Of a stretch of 64,000 nt of DNA, positions 17,872 through 26,394 are shown piece after piece. How positions within the stretch are numbered: position 1 is the first letter of the stretch; each line of letters begins with the position of its first letter. The stretch covers positions 3,162,001-3,226,000 of the forward strand of contig NZ_OZ246016.1 in NCBI RefSeq assembly GCF_965230735.1, read 5' to 3'. The DNA comes from Motiliproteus sp965230735. Lineage in GTDB: Bacteria; Pseudomonadota; Gammaproteobacteria; Pseudomonadales; Balneatricaceae. Below the pieces are notes generated by a model. It was not told the origin of the DNA. It saw only the letters and a list, made by a program, of their open reading frames with translations, and did not search any database. The translations under genes were made by a program, and so were the position numbers.

Positions 17872-18360
17872 ATGAAACTGCATTCTTCCTTTTTTCGTCT
17901 GTTGGGCCTGATACTGGCCTTGTCAGGCCTGACCCTCGCGGGTTTAACCAACGCCGCCGAGCGTGGCACCTCCCGGCAAGCCAAGGTCATGCTGGATAAC
18001 GCCGTCCATGTACTGGAACAGCAGGGTCCGAAACAAGCCTTCGCCAAGTTCAATGACCCGCAGGGCGGCTTTGTGCAAAACGATCTTTATATTTTCGCCA
18101 TCGATATGGACGGGGTCTATCAGGCCACCGGCGCCAACCCGAAGCTGGTTGGCCAATCGCTGGCACAAACCACCGATGCCGCCGGTAAGCCGATTGGAAA
18201 GGAGATTCTGACCCTGGCCGACAAGATCGGTTACGGCATCATCGAATATGAATGGCTAAACCGCCACACCAACGACGTTGAGCATAAGTTCTCCCGTATC
18301 CGTAAGGTCGGTGACTATGTGCTGGGGGTCGGCTTCTATCTGCCGAACGAGGAGCAATAG
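17872..18360 (+). CDS. stand-alone periplasmic Cache-domain protein
   Basis: 162 residues. Signal peptide (LLGLILALSGLTLAGLTNAAE) followed by a single Cache (sCache_2-like) domain: the helix QAKVMLDNAVHVLEQQG, DLYIFAIDMDGVYQATG, NPKLVGQS, GIIEYEW and YVLGVGFYLP. Such domains normally sense small ligands at the front of chemoreceptors or kinases. Here there is no transmembrane helix after it and no output domain, so it probably acts as a soluble binding protein or partner of another receptor. The ribosome-binding site is CGGGAG. No operon partner. Confidence 0.85.
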   Translation: MKLHSSFFRLLGLILALSGLTLAGLTNAAERGTSRQAKVMLDNAVHVLEQQGPKQAFAKFNDPQGGFVQNDLYIFAIDMDGVYQATGANPKLVGQSLAQTTDAAGKPIGKEILTLADKIGYGIIEYEWLNRHTNDVEHKFSRIRKVGDYVLGVGFYLPNEEQ

Positions 18361-18459
18361 TTCATCCCTCAAAACGCGTCCCTTGCTAGCGCCTCCTTGA
18401 CCGCCCCGTCAAGAGAGGCGCACCTCGTTTCACGCTCTGCCAAAAATCTCGTCGACGGG

Positions 18460-19341
18460 TTAAGAATCCAGCAGGGTCTTAAACGCTTCCGCCAGCCAAT
18501 GCTGCGCCTCGCCGGTGGCCCTGCCTTTGGGCATGACCCGATCCACCGGTGGACTCCAGGGCTTGTGATCGAAGCTGATCGGCAGGCGCTTGAGTCCCCG
18601 TGATATCCCCTCCTCCTCAGCCAGATGACAAGGCAGAAAGCCCCAGCCCAACCCCTGGCCGATCAGTTCGCGCAGCACATAATAGTCGTTGCCCCACCAG
18701 ACCTTGGCCGACACCCGCGCCATCGGCGCCAGTTCCTCTTTATTGACCCCCCGTGAAAGCAGCTGTCGATGGGGCGTCAGGTCGGAAACCGAAACCGAAC
18801 TCAGCGCCGCTAACGGATGATCCTGGTGACAGTAAGCACTGAACGGCAGATTACCGATATAGCAGAGTTCCACGGTGCGGGGGAAACTGGGGTCGGCCAG
18901 CATCAACCCCAGGTCGGCCCGGCCGCTCTCGATCAGCCCGATCACATCGCTGCTGGCAACCTGCTGAAACTCCAGTTCGGTCACCGGAAAGCGCTCGCTG
19001 AACGCCTGCAGCTTGGCTTCCAGCGTCGGCACCATCAAAGCCGGATCGATTGCCAGAGTCAGCTCGGTTTCATGGCCCCGGTTCAGCGCCCGGGCCGCCA
19101 GATCCAGCTCACTGCTTAGCTCCAGCACCGCCCTGGCGTAGCTGAGCAAGCGCCGCCCCGCCGCCGTCAAGGTCGGCTTGCGGGTGCTGCGGTCGAACAG
19201 CTCGGCGCCCAGATCGATCTCCAGGTTGGCGATCCCCTGGCTGACCGCCGATTGCACTTTTCCCAACCGCCGGGCACTGGCCGAAAATGAGCCCGACTCG
19301 GCGGCTTCGACGAACATCCGTAATTGCTCAAGGTTGTACAT
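18460..19341 (-). CDS. LysR-family regulator of the divergent PACE efflux gene
   Basis: LysR-type regulator of about 294 residues. N-terminal winged HTH (MYNLEQLRMFVEAAESGSFS, LGKVQSAVSQGIANLE), then a substrate-binding domain. The start at 19341 is inferred from the family; an ATG at 19362 is also possible, but a longer frame would run through the operator palindrome at 19383-19405 and is rejected. Divergence from the PACE transporter and the LysR box between them make this the probable activator/repressor of efflux, similar to AceR-AceI of Acinetobacter. The inducer is unknown. Confidence 0.87.
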   Translation of the reverse strand: MYNLEQLRMFVEAAESGSFSASARRLGKVQSAVSQGIANLEIDLGAELFDRSTRKPTLTAAGRRLLSYARAVLELSSELDLAARALNRGHETELTLAIDPALMVPTLEAKLQAFSERFPVTELEFQQVASSDVIGLIESGRADLGLMLADPSFPRTVELCYIGNLPFSAYCHQDHPLAALSSVSVSDLTPHRQLLSRGVNKEELAPMARVSAKVWWGNDYYVLRELIGQGLGWGFLPCHLAEEEGISRGLKRLPISFDHKPWSPPVDRVMPKGRATGEAQHWLAEAFKTLLDS

Positions 19342-19382
19342 GGGGTAGTCGCTAAGCTCCATCGCAGCGAAAGATCTCACCA

Positions 19383-19405
19383 AACTATCACCAAAAGTGA
19401 TAGTT
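19383..19405. promoter_or_regulatory. perfect LysR box (ATC-N9-GAT) between LysR and PACE genes
   Basis: AACTATCA-CCAAAAG-TGATAGTT: eight-base perfect inverted repeat with a seven-base spacer. It contains the ATC-N9-GAT and T-N11-A core of LysR operators. It lies about 64 bases upstream of the PACE start and 42 bases upstream of the LysR start. Probable binding site for the LysR product, controlling both genes. Confidence 0.8.
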
Positions 19406-19468
19406 ACCAACTTTAAAGCTTGAGGTTTGCCGATAGAATTGCCACATCTTCACCTTGCTAGAGCAATC

Positions 19469-19909
19469 ATGATGTCGACCAGAGAACGAATTTTTCACGC
19501 GCTGATGTTTGAAATTATCGCCATTGCCCTGTTTGTGCCGATCTCAATGTGGGTCACCGGTCAGGGCGCTGGAGCGATGACAGGCCTGGCCATCACGCTG
19601 TCTCTGATCGCCATGAGTTGGAACTATGTCTATAACATCCTGTTCGACCGGTACGCAGGGGAAGATCGGATAAACCGGAGTCTGAAGCTCAGAATGGCTC
19701 ACAGCCTGTTGTTTGAGGCGGGACTAATGGTGATCTGTATTCCGGTCATCATGTGGTGGACACGGCTGGACCTATTGACCGTGTTCCTGCTCGACTTGGG
19801 TGCAATTCTATTCTTTCTGGTTTACACCCTGGCGTTCAACTGGGCTTACGACCACGGTCGGCACCGGCTACAGCAGCGCCAGATGGCGCTGGAGAGCCGC
19901 GGCGGTTAG
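19469..19909 (+). CDS. PACE-family antimicrobial efflux transporter
   Basis: Proteobacterial antimicrobial compound efflux (AceI-like) inner-membrane protein, 146 residues with four transmembrane helices arranged as two tandem BTP repeats. Conserved features: STRERIFHALMFEIIAIAL (with the membrane Glu), SWNYVYNILFD at the end of repeat one, MAHSLLFEAGLM, and FNWAYDHGR at the end of repeat two. Expected role is proton-driven export of biocides such as chlorhexidine or natural polyamine-like compounds. The start ATGATG at 19469 fits the family. The last four bases overlap the convergent methyltransferase gene. Confidence 0.92.
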   Translation: MMSTRERIFHALMFEIIAIALFVPISMWVTGQGAGAMTGLAITLSLIAMSWNYVYNILFDRYAGEDRINRSLKLRMAHSLLFEAGLMVICIPVIMWWTRLDLLTVFLLDLGAILFFLVYTLAFNWAYDHGRHRLQQRQMALESRGG

Positions 19910-20853
19910 TCCGCCTGATAGTGAAAGTGCAACACCTTGAGGGCTCGATTCGGATCCTGTTCGGGGAAACTGTCGGGGTTGGCCAAGCGCTCAACATATT
20001 TCGCGTTCGGACAGTGCTGCTGCATCAACTCGATCAAGAAGTCCGGTGCAATGGTGGGATCATTCAAGCAGACCAGCAGTTCAGCTTCAGGAAGCAGCAA
20101 CTCCGGTAAGCGGCGCAGTACGCGCTGGTAATCCTCAGTGGCAACAAAACTGCCCCGTTGAAAAGAGGGCGGATCGATCACGACCCGATCGTAAGGACCC
20201 GATTTGCGCAACTTACCCCAGCTTCGGAACAGATCATGGGGTAGAAAACGCACCCCGCGCAGGTCATGGTCGTTGAGCTGATGATTCTGCTGACCCCGCT
20301 TCAACGCGCCTTTGCTCATATCCAGATTGACCACCGTCCGGGCGCCGCCAGCCACCGCCGCCACTGAAAAGCCACAGGTGTAGGCGAACAGGTTCAGCAC
20401 CCGAGCCCCCGATGCCCGCTGCCGGAGCCATTGACGCCCGTTGGCCATATCCAGAAACAGGCCGTGATTCTGGCTGCGCCCCAGCTGCAGGCCATATTTC
20501 AGGCCCTGTTCAGTGACTACCAATTCAGTCAGCGACTCCCCCAGCAGCCAGTCGATCGGCCCGCCGCGCTGGTAGCGATGCTGCAACGCCACCTTGCCGA
20601 CCCCCTTGGCCATCGCCGCGTCAACCAGCGGTTGCAGGCGCTCCTGAGATTCAGCCTGATACAACGTAATCAGCATCACCGGTGGCAGCCAGTCGATATT
20701 GAGATGCTCCAAACCGGGATAACAGTGCCCCCGACCATGGAACCAGCGTCCCAGTTCGCTCGATTCGGGAGTAAATTCGGCATGTTCGATCGCCTCAACC
20801 GCCGCATTCAGGGATGAGTTGATAGGCGACGAGGGGCTTGAAGGTGTGAGCAT
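19906..20853 (-). CDS. class I SAM methyltransferase, RlmI/RlmK-like
   Basis: 315 residues. Core resembles the RlmI/RlmK rRNA m5C/m7G methyltransferase catalytic domain: LGRSQNHGLFLDMANGR, RVLNLFAYTCGFSVAA (SAM motif I), VVNLDMSKGALKRG, FRSWGKLRKSGPYDRVVIDPPSFQRGSF. The N-terminal PUA domain of RlmI is absent; instead there is a 130-residue extension with GRWFHGRGHCYPGLE. A ribosomal RNA target is likely but its position cannot be assigned. Convergent overlap of four bases with the PACE gene. Confidence 0.85.
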   Translation of the reverse strand: MLTPSSPSSPINSSLNAAVEAIEHAEFTPESSELGRWFHGRGHCYPGLEHLNIDWLPPVMLITLYQAESQERLQPLVDAAMAKGVGKVALQHRYQRGGPIDWLLGESLTELVVTEQGLKYGLQLGRSQNHGLFLDMANGRQWLRQRASGARVLNLFAYTCGFSVAAVAGGARTVVNLDMSKGALKRGQQNHQLNDHDLRGVRFLPHDLFRSWGKLRKSGPYDRVVIDPPSFQRGSFVATEDYQRVLRRLPELLLPEAELLVCLNDPTIAPDFLIELMQQHCPNAKYVERLANPDSFPEQDPNRALKVLHFHYQAD

Positions 20854-21071
20854 CGGTAGGTATCCAGCCAGACAAGACGGCTGCGAATTATAGCCGCAGC
20901 AGACGCTGTCGCAATGGGGCGAGACAAAGCTTGGTCAAAACTCCGTCAGGGATTAGCAAACCTAGAAGGGCAACGTACCTGGCACGGGCCTCTCTCACCC
21001 AAATTCTGCCCCCAAATCCCACACTCAAACGGCAGCCGTGACCGAAGATTGATCAACTTGGTCGATAGACC

Positions 21072-21101
21072 GTTGAAACTTTGCCCCGCAGGCCCCATCT
21101 A
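21072..21101 (+). promoter_or_regulatory. sigma-32 heat-shock promoter of htpX
   Basis: GTTGAAA (-35; consensus CTTGAAA) at 21072-21078, then a 14-base spacer and CCCCATCTA (-10; consensus CCCCATNT) at 21093-21101. Transcription would start about 27 bases before the htpX ATG. The close match and the known heat-shock control of htpX in E. coli support each other. Confidence 0.82.
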
Positions 21102-21134
21102 ATTTAGCAATCTGACTAACCAAAGGAACCCTGA

Positions 21135-22016
21135 ATGCGAATTCTGTTATTTCTCGCCACCAACCTGGCAATTATTTTGGTCGCCAGCGTGACCCTGAGC
21201 CTGCTTGGCGTGGGCTCGACGCTGCAGGCCAACGGTATCGACCTGGATCTTGGCAACCTGCTGATTATCTGTGCGGTATTCGGTATGGCAGGCTCGTTGG
21301 TGTCGCTGTTCATTTCCAAGTGGATGGCCAAGCGCGCAACCGGTACCCAGATTATTGAGCAGGCCCGTACCGCTGATGAACAGTGGCTGCTCGATACAGT
21401 AGCGGAGCTGTCTCAACAGGCCGGTATCAAGATGCCGGAAGTTGGGATCTTCCCGTCGCAGCAATCCAATGCGTTTGCCACCGGTTGGAACAAGAATGAC
21501 GCGCTGGTCGCGGTCAGCCTTGGTCTGCTGCAGCGCTTCAGCCGTGACGAAGTGAAAGCCGTTATGGCTCACGAGATCGGCCATGTCGCCAATGGCGATA
21601 TGGTGACCCTGGCGCTGATCCAAGGGGTGGTTAACGCCTTCGTGATGTTCTTTGCCCGTATCATCGGCCATACCGTCGACCGGGTGATTCTTAAGAACGA
21701 AGAGGGCCACGGTCTGGGTTACTTCATCACCACCATCTTTGCCGAGGTTGTGCTGGGTATTCTGGCGTCCACCATCGTGGCCTGGTTCTCACGCCGCCGT
21801 GAATACCGCGCCGATGCGATGGGAGCCAAGCTGGCCAGCAGCGGTGCCATGATCAGCGCACTGCAACGCCTCAAGGCCGAGCAGGAGCAGCCCTCACAGA
21901 TGCCCGACCAGCTGGTGGCCTTCGGTATCGCCGGAGGCCTTAAGCAGGGACTGGCACAGTTGTTCGCCAGCCATCCGCCGCTGGATGACCGGATCGACGC
22001 ACTGCGCCACGGCTAA
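21135..22016 (+). CDS. htpX: membrane zinc metalloprotease HtpX
   Basis: Inner-membrane M48 protease that degrades misfolded membrane proteins, overlapping FtsH in function. 293 residues. Two N-terminal hydrophobic segments (ILLFLATNLAIILVASVTLSL; NLLIICAVFGMAGSLVSLFIS) and two more in the middle (ALIQGVVNAFVMFFARII; YFITTIFAEVVLGILASTIVAW). Active site MAHEIGHVANGD, third ligand Glu in SRRREYRADAMGA, and SHPPLDDRIDAL at the end. Monocistronic between a sigma-32-type promoter and a strong terminator. Confidence 0.96.
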   Translation: MRILLFLATNLAIILVASVTLSLLGVGSTLQANGIDLDLGNLLIICAVFGMAGSLVSLFISKWMAKRATGTQIIEQARTADEQWLLDTVAELSQQAGIKMPEVGIFPSQQSNAFATGWNKNDALVAVSLGLLQRFSRDEVKAVMAHEIGHVANGDMVTLALIQGVVNAFVMFFARIIGHTVDRVILKNEEGHGLGYFITTIFAEVVLGILASTIVAWFSRRREYRADAMGAKLASSGAMISALQRLKAEQEQPSQMPDQLVAFGIAGGLKQGLAQLFASHPPLDDRIDALRHG

Positions 22017-22035
22017 TGCCACCGCAGTCACCATC

Positions 22036-22067
22036 AAAAAAGCCGCGATCAATCGCGGCTTTTTTTT
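22036..22067. terminator. bidirectional Rho-independent terminator
   Basis: AAAAAAGCCGCGAT-CA-ATCGCGGCTTTTTTT: strong GC stem with A-tract before and T-tract after. It ends htpX on the plus strand and the convergent kinase gene (stop at 22093) on the minus strand. Confidence 0.92.
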
Positions 22068-22092
22068 GCCTTTCCGTTAGCCGGTATCCCGA

Positions 22093-23625
22093 TCAGTTTT
22101 CCGTACCAACTCGTCGAATCGGAATCTGAATATGGATCGTTGAGCCCTGCTCCACATCCGAGGTCACCGCCATATGGCCACGGTGCTGCTCGGTAATGAT
22201 GTAGTAGGAGAACGACAGCTGCTTACCGGCATCAAAGTCGTCGGCACTCTCCTTAGGACTCTCACTAGTACTGAAGAAGGGTTCAAACAGCCGCATCTGC
22301 TCGTCTTCGGTCAACCCAACCCCATTGTGACTGAGTTTGAACCAGAGATTGCCGAAGGACTCGGTCAGCACCAGCTTGATACGCGGCTCGAAATCATCCT
22401 CGATCCGGCGTTGCAGCGCCCAACTGGCATGACGCAACAGGCTCAGAAACACCTGCTGCAGTTCGGTGACATAACAGGGCACCAACGGCAGGTTCGATTC
22501 ATAGTCTTTTTCCAACTTGATCCGCTGGAAAGACATGCCGCCGGCTGCCGGTATCACTTCACTGGCCAGCTGCAGGGTGTGATCCAGCAGTTCCGGCACA
22601 TCCGCCACCTGGCGTTTTTCATGACGGCCGCGGGCAAAATTCAGCAGGTTGCTGACGATCTTAGAAACCTGCTCGCCGCGCGAGGACATATCCTCCATCA
22701 CCGCCTGCAAGCGCTCCATATCGACTTCACTGCTGTCCTTTAAGCCTTGTGCCCCATTTTCATTGCGATTCTTGGTCAGCAGTCGGTCGAAGCTGCGCAG
22801 ATCCATCAACAGCCCCTGCAGCGGCAGGTTAATATCATGGGCCATCGACGAGGCCAGCTCCCCCATAAACGACATCTTATCGTTATGGATCAGCATATTT
22901 TCCGCGCTGGTCTGTTTCGACACATCATCGACCAGAATCACCACCCCCTGATTGCTGTCGTGCAGCGGGTAGATGTTGATATCAAAGTGAGCCAGTCCAC
23001 GCAGGCTCTGCTTCAGGTGGATAGGCTCGTTGGTCTCCATCGCCTGGCGGATATGGTCGGGAACCACCGTCACCGTCGGATAGACTTCCCAGAGCGAATT
23101 TCCCAGCGCCTTGGCGGCCGGAATCCCGGAAACCCGTTCAACTTCCCGATTCCACTGGGTCACCCGTCCCTCGGAATCCAACCCCACCAGCATCAGCGGC
23201 ATGGAGGTCAGGATATCCTGAATATAAGACTCCGATGCCTGCAACTGGGCGGTGGTCTTGCGGTGCTGATCGATCTCCTGCTCCAGATTGGCGGTTCGCT
23301 CACGCACCCGCTGCTCCAGCTCCAGGCGGATTTTGTCCAACTCGCGATTAGCGCGATTGGCACGACGCCGGGCGAGATAGAGATAGACACTCAGGATCGT
23401 CAGCAAAATGATGAAGGTGCCGGCGCTCCAGTTAGCCAGATGCTGCCAGTTGGTGTGACCATCTTCCTGGCGGAACAACGGAATTTTGGCCCAACCGGCT
23501 TGACTGTAAGTGAAGAGAATAAAAGCGCTGACGATGATACCGGGCTTGCTCCCGGCCAGGGTTGAAAAGAGCACTGCTCGCCGCTGGAGAAGCGATGGAA
23601 TCCAGCCGTACAGTCTTGGGGCCAT
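22093..23625 (-). CDS. PAS sensor histidine kinase-like protein with degenerate ATP site
   Basis: About 510 residues: two transmembrane helices (about 19-43 and 64-85), a coiled coil, a PAS domain (131-238; LVGLDSEGRVTQWNREVERVSG), a HisKA-type dimerisation helix with MAHDINLPLQ (His263), and a HATPase-like domain. The F-box LFEPFFST is kept. The N-box Asn is lost (SLLRHASWA), the G1 Asp is replaced by His (SHNGVGL) and the G2 glycines are missing (DAGKQLSFSYYI). Hence ATP binding is doubtful; it may be a pseudokinase or phosphatase-only sensor. The start at 23625 is chosen because upstream codons are AT-rich and unlike the gene; 23700 is the alternative. No response regulator adjoins it. Confidence 0.8.
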   Translation of the reverse strand: MAPRLYGWIPSLLQRRAVLFSTLAGSKPGIIVSAFILFTYSQAGWAKIPLFRQEDGHTNWQHLANWSAGTFIILLTILSVYLYLARRRANRANRELDKIRLELEQRVRERTANLEQEIDQHRKTTAQLQASESYIQDILTSMPLMLVGLDSEGRVTQWNREVERVSGIPAAKALGNSLWEVYPTVTVVPDHIRQAMETNEPIHLKQSLRGLAHFDINIYPLHDSNQGVVILVDDVSKQTSAENMLIHNDKMSFMGELASSMAHDINLPLQGLLMDLRSFDRLLTKNRNENGAQGLKDSSEVDMERLQAVMEDMSSRGEQVSKIVSNLLNFARGRHEKRQVADVPELLDHTLQLASEVIPAAGGMSFQRIKLEKDYESNLPLVPCYVTELQQVFLSLLRHASWALQRRIEDDFEPRIKLVLTESFGNLWFKLSHNGVGLTEDEQMRLFEPFFSTSESPKESADDFDAGKQLSFSYYIITEQHRGHMAVTSDVEQGSTIHIQIPIRRVGTEN

Positions 23626-23915
23626 CCTTAATACATCCCAAAAAACAAAAACATAAAAACCCAATGGTAGCACAGCCGAACCCTGGGGAGAGAGCGCCAT
23701 TGCATGACCGATCGGATATACCGGTGCGGCCTTGATAGCCTGCCCTGTCAACGCCTGTTGGTGCAATTGAACTATCCGCGATCAATCACCGATCCCGGGC
23801 TCAATCACGGCCCGATTCGGGTTATCATTTTGCGCGCTGCGCCTGCCGCCGACCTGACCGCCGGTAAGACGCTTTTTCACTTGTTCTCAGGCTGTAACTG
23901 ACTCGGGGAATCCCT

Positions 23916-25367
23916 ATGCTCTACCAACTAGAACCCAAACTGCTCTGGCAACACTTCCAGCAGATCTGTCGAATTCCCCATCCCTCCTACCATGAAGAAG
24001 CACTGATTCAGCAACTGGAGCAGTTTGCCGATCAGCAGCAGCTTGAGCACTTCCGTGATCGTGCCGGCAATTTGATTATCCGCAAACCCGCCAGTCCAGG
24101 TTGCGAACAAGCACCGGGGGTTATTCTGCAGAGCCATGTCGATATGGTGCCGCAGAGGGCCGACGACTCCGACCATGATTTCCAGCGAGATCCGATCCGA
24201 CCCCGAATTGTCGAAGGGTGGGTTCATGCCACCGGCACCACCCTGGGGGCCGACAATGGCATCGGCGTCGCGGCGTCGCTGGCGGCCCTGCAGAGCAAAG
24301 AGCTGCGCCATGGTCCTCTGGAAGCGCTGTTCACCATCAACGAAGAGAGCGGCATGGACGGTGCCAAAGGGCTGGAGCCGGGACGCCTGCAGGGCCAACT
24401 GCTGCTCAACCTGGACTCGGAGCAGGAGGGTGAGCTCTACGTCGGCTGTGCCGGCGGCATCGATGTGACTGCACGGCTATCGCTGCAGCGTGAGGCGGTT
24501 AAACCGGGACAAACCGGCCTGCAACTGATCGTAAGAGGCCTGGCCGGCGGCCACTCCGGCCTCGATATCCATCTGGGTCGCGGCAATGCCAACCGCTTGC
24601 TGGCCGAGTTGCTGCAGGAGCTGGGCCAACGTTTCGACCTACAACTGGTTGACGTTCGTGGCGGCACCCTGCGCAACGCTATCGCACGGCGTGCCGAAGC
24701 CATGATCACGCTTCCCGGCGCGCAACTGACTGATTTTCGCACCGAGCTGAGTCGGCTGAAGGAGGCTCTGATCGAGCGCTTCAAAAGTGCTGAACCCCAG
24801 CTGGCCATCGGCCTGCTGGAGGAGCCGTTAAGCGATGAAGCGGCTCTGGATAATGCCAGCACTCAGCGGTTGCTGAATGCCATTCTGAGCTGCCCCCACG
24901 GGGTCGAGAGGATGCATCCCGAGCTTGACGGGGTGGTGGAAACCTCGAATAATCTGGCGGCTGTGCGACTGACCGAGACCGCCGCCGAACTGCAATGCCT
25001 GGCCCGCAGTGCGGTGGAGACTCAACGAGACCGACTCTGCCAGCGTATTGAGCAGTCCCTCGCCCCGTTCGGTGCCCATTGCGAGTTTGATGGCGCCTAC
25101 CCGGGCTGGTCGCCGGAGCTGGATGCCCCCCTTCTGGCCACACTGCAGCAGGTGCACCAGCAACAGTTCGGTCAACCGGCGGAGGTGATGGTGATCCATG
25201 CCGGGTTGGAATGCGGGCTGCTACAGGCCGCCTATCCCGACTGGCAGATGATCTCCTTCGGGCCGACCATCTGCTTCCCCCACTCCCCCGGCGAGAAAGT
25301 GGAGATCGCGTCGGTTGAACGGTTCTGGGGCTACCTGGGTGCCGTATTGAAGGCCCTGGCCGACTAG
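23916..25367 (+). CDS. pepD: cytosol non-specific dipeptidase (aminoacyl-histidine dipeptidase)
   Basis: M20-family dinuclear zinc dipeptidase of 483 residues, cleaving Xaa-His and other dipeptides in the cytosol. Metal and catalytic motifs: LQSHVDMVP (His, Asp), TTLGADNGIGVA (bridging Asp), TINEESGMDGAKGL (catalytic Glu pair), LDSEQEGE, RGLAGGHSGLDIHLGRGNAN, and PTICFPHSPGEKVEI (C-terminal His). Length and motifs match PepD throughout. Convergent with the diguanylate cyclase gene, with a hairpin between them. Confidence 0.96.
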   Translation: MLYQLEPKLLWQHFQQICRIPHPSYHEEALIQQLEQFADQQQLEHFRDRAGNLIIRKPASPGCEQAPGVILQSHVDMVPQRADDSDHDFQRDPIRPRIVEGWVHATGTTLGADNGIGVAASLAALQSKELRHGPLEALFTINEESGMDGAKGLEPGRLQGQLLLNLDSEQEGELYVGCAGGIDVTARLSLQREAVKPGQTGLQLIVRGLAGGHSGLDIHLGRGNANRLLAELLQELGQRFDLQLVDVRGGTLRNAIARRAEAMITLPGAQLTDFRTELSRLKEALIERFKSAEPQLAIGLLEEPLSDEAALDNASTQRLLNAILSCPHGVERMHPELDGVVETSNNLAAVRLTETAAELQCLARSAVETQRDRLCQRIEQSLAPFGAHCEFDGAYPGWSPELDAPLLATLQQVHQQQFGQPAEVMVIHAGLECGLLQAAYPDWQMISFGPTICFPHSPGEKVEIASVERFWGYLGAVLKALAD

Positions 25368-25392
25368 ACAACTTCACGCCAGCCTCACCACC

Positions 25393-25412
25393 AGGGCCTG
25401 CTCTCAGGCCCT
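25393..25412. terminator. hairpin between convergent pepD and diguanylate cyclase genes
   Basis: AGGGCCTG-CTCT-CAGGCCCT: eight-base perfect arms and a four-base loop. It touches the stop codon of the minus-strand gene. No T-tract on either side, so intrinsic termination would be weak; it may stabilise mRNA ends. Confidence 0.45.
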
Positions 25413-26388
25413 ATCCTGGCAGGCTGATGATCTCCGGATCAAAGCGGTGGGTGCAGTTGCGGCCGTTTTCCTTGGAGTGGTACAGCGCCGCATCGGCCTG
25501 CTTGATCCAGGTTTCCAGCGCACCGGTACCCGATTGAATCTGGGCGTAGCCGAGGCTGATGGTGAAGCTGACCGACTGCTCGTCAAACTGCAGACAAAGC
25601 GCTTCGACTTCCCGGCGGATCCGCTCGCAAAACTGTTCGGCACCGTCCTGATCGGTATCGCAGAGGATGACCGCAAACTCTTCGCCCCCGTAGCGCCCGG
25701 CCATATCACTTTCACGGATCAACCGTTGGGTCAGTTCGGCGGTTGCCCGGATCACTTGATCCCCGATCTGATGACCGTAGTTGTCGTTGATCCCTTTGAA
25801 ATGATCGATATCGAACATCACCAGGGTCGAGATATGGCCGTAGCGCAGGCAGCGCTTAAACTCCCGCCGGGCCATCTCCTCCCAGTGACCACGATTGAAC
25901 AGCCCGGTCATTCGGTCGGTGCGGCTGATCTTCATCAGCTCCTTGTTCAACGCGGTCATGTTCAATTCATTCACCGCCGCCTGGGTCACGTCGTAGATCG
26001 AGATACAGATCTTATCCACTTCACCGGTGGTCGACAGCAACGGCAGAAAGGTGATGTTCTGGTACATATGGGCCGCCTGACCGGTAATCGGCCGGTAGCT
26101 TTTGAAGCGGAACAGATAGGGGCGCTGCTGCCAGGTTGAGTAGACCGGCAGGTTCAACGCCACCACCGCCTGAAGCTGACGCAGCAGCCATTCATTGGGC
26201 AGCTCCGGACTCAAATCAAATAGGTTGGCCCCCACCGCACGACTGACCCGGATACCGGAATGGTTCTCCATAAAGTCGTTCCAGGCCACGACACGGTGCT
26301 CGGTATCGACCACCACCAATCCGACGTCGATCCCCTGCAGGGCTCCCATCATCCAGTGCACATCGTTGACGGATATCTGCTCAGCCAT
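25411..26388 (-). CDS. PAS-GGDEF diguanylate cyclase
   Basis: 325 residues, cytosolic. N-terminal PAS domain (about 15-135: GIDVGLVVVDTEHRVVAWND, GANLFDLSPEL) and C-terminal GGDEF domain with DRMTGLFNRGHWEE, FDIDHFKGINDNYGH, active-site GGEEF (234-238) and an intact I-site RESD (225-228). Makes c-di-GMP. It starts six bases after the stop of the response-regulator gene on the same strand, so the receiver/CheC-like protein and this cyclase form an operon and probably one pathway. Confidence 0.92.
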   Translation of the reverse strand: MAEQISVNDVHWMMGALQGIDVGLVVVDTEHRVVAWNDFMENHSGIRVSRAVGANLFDLSPELPNEWLLRQLQAVVALNLPVYSTWQQRPYLFRFKSYRPITGQAAHMYQNITFLPLLSTTGEVDKICISIYDVTQAAVNELNMTALNKELMKISRTDRMTGLFNRGHWEEMARREFKRCLRYGHISTLVMFDIDHFKGINDNYGHQIGDQVIRATAELTQRLIRESDMAGRYGGEEFAVILCDTDQDGAEQFCERIRREVEALCLQFDEQSVSFTISLGYAQIQSGTGALETWIKQADAALYHSKENGRNCTHRFDPEIISLPG

Positions 26389-26394
26389 GTCCGT

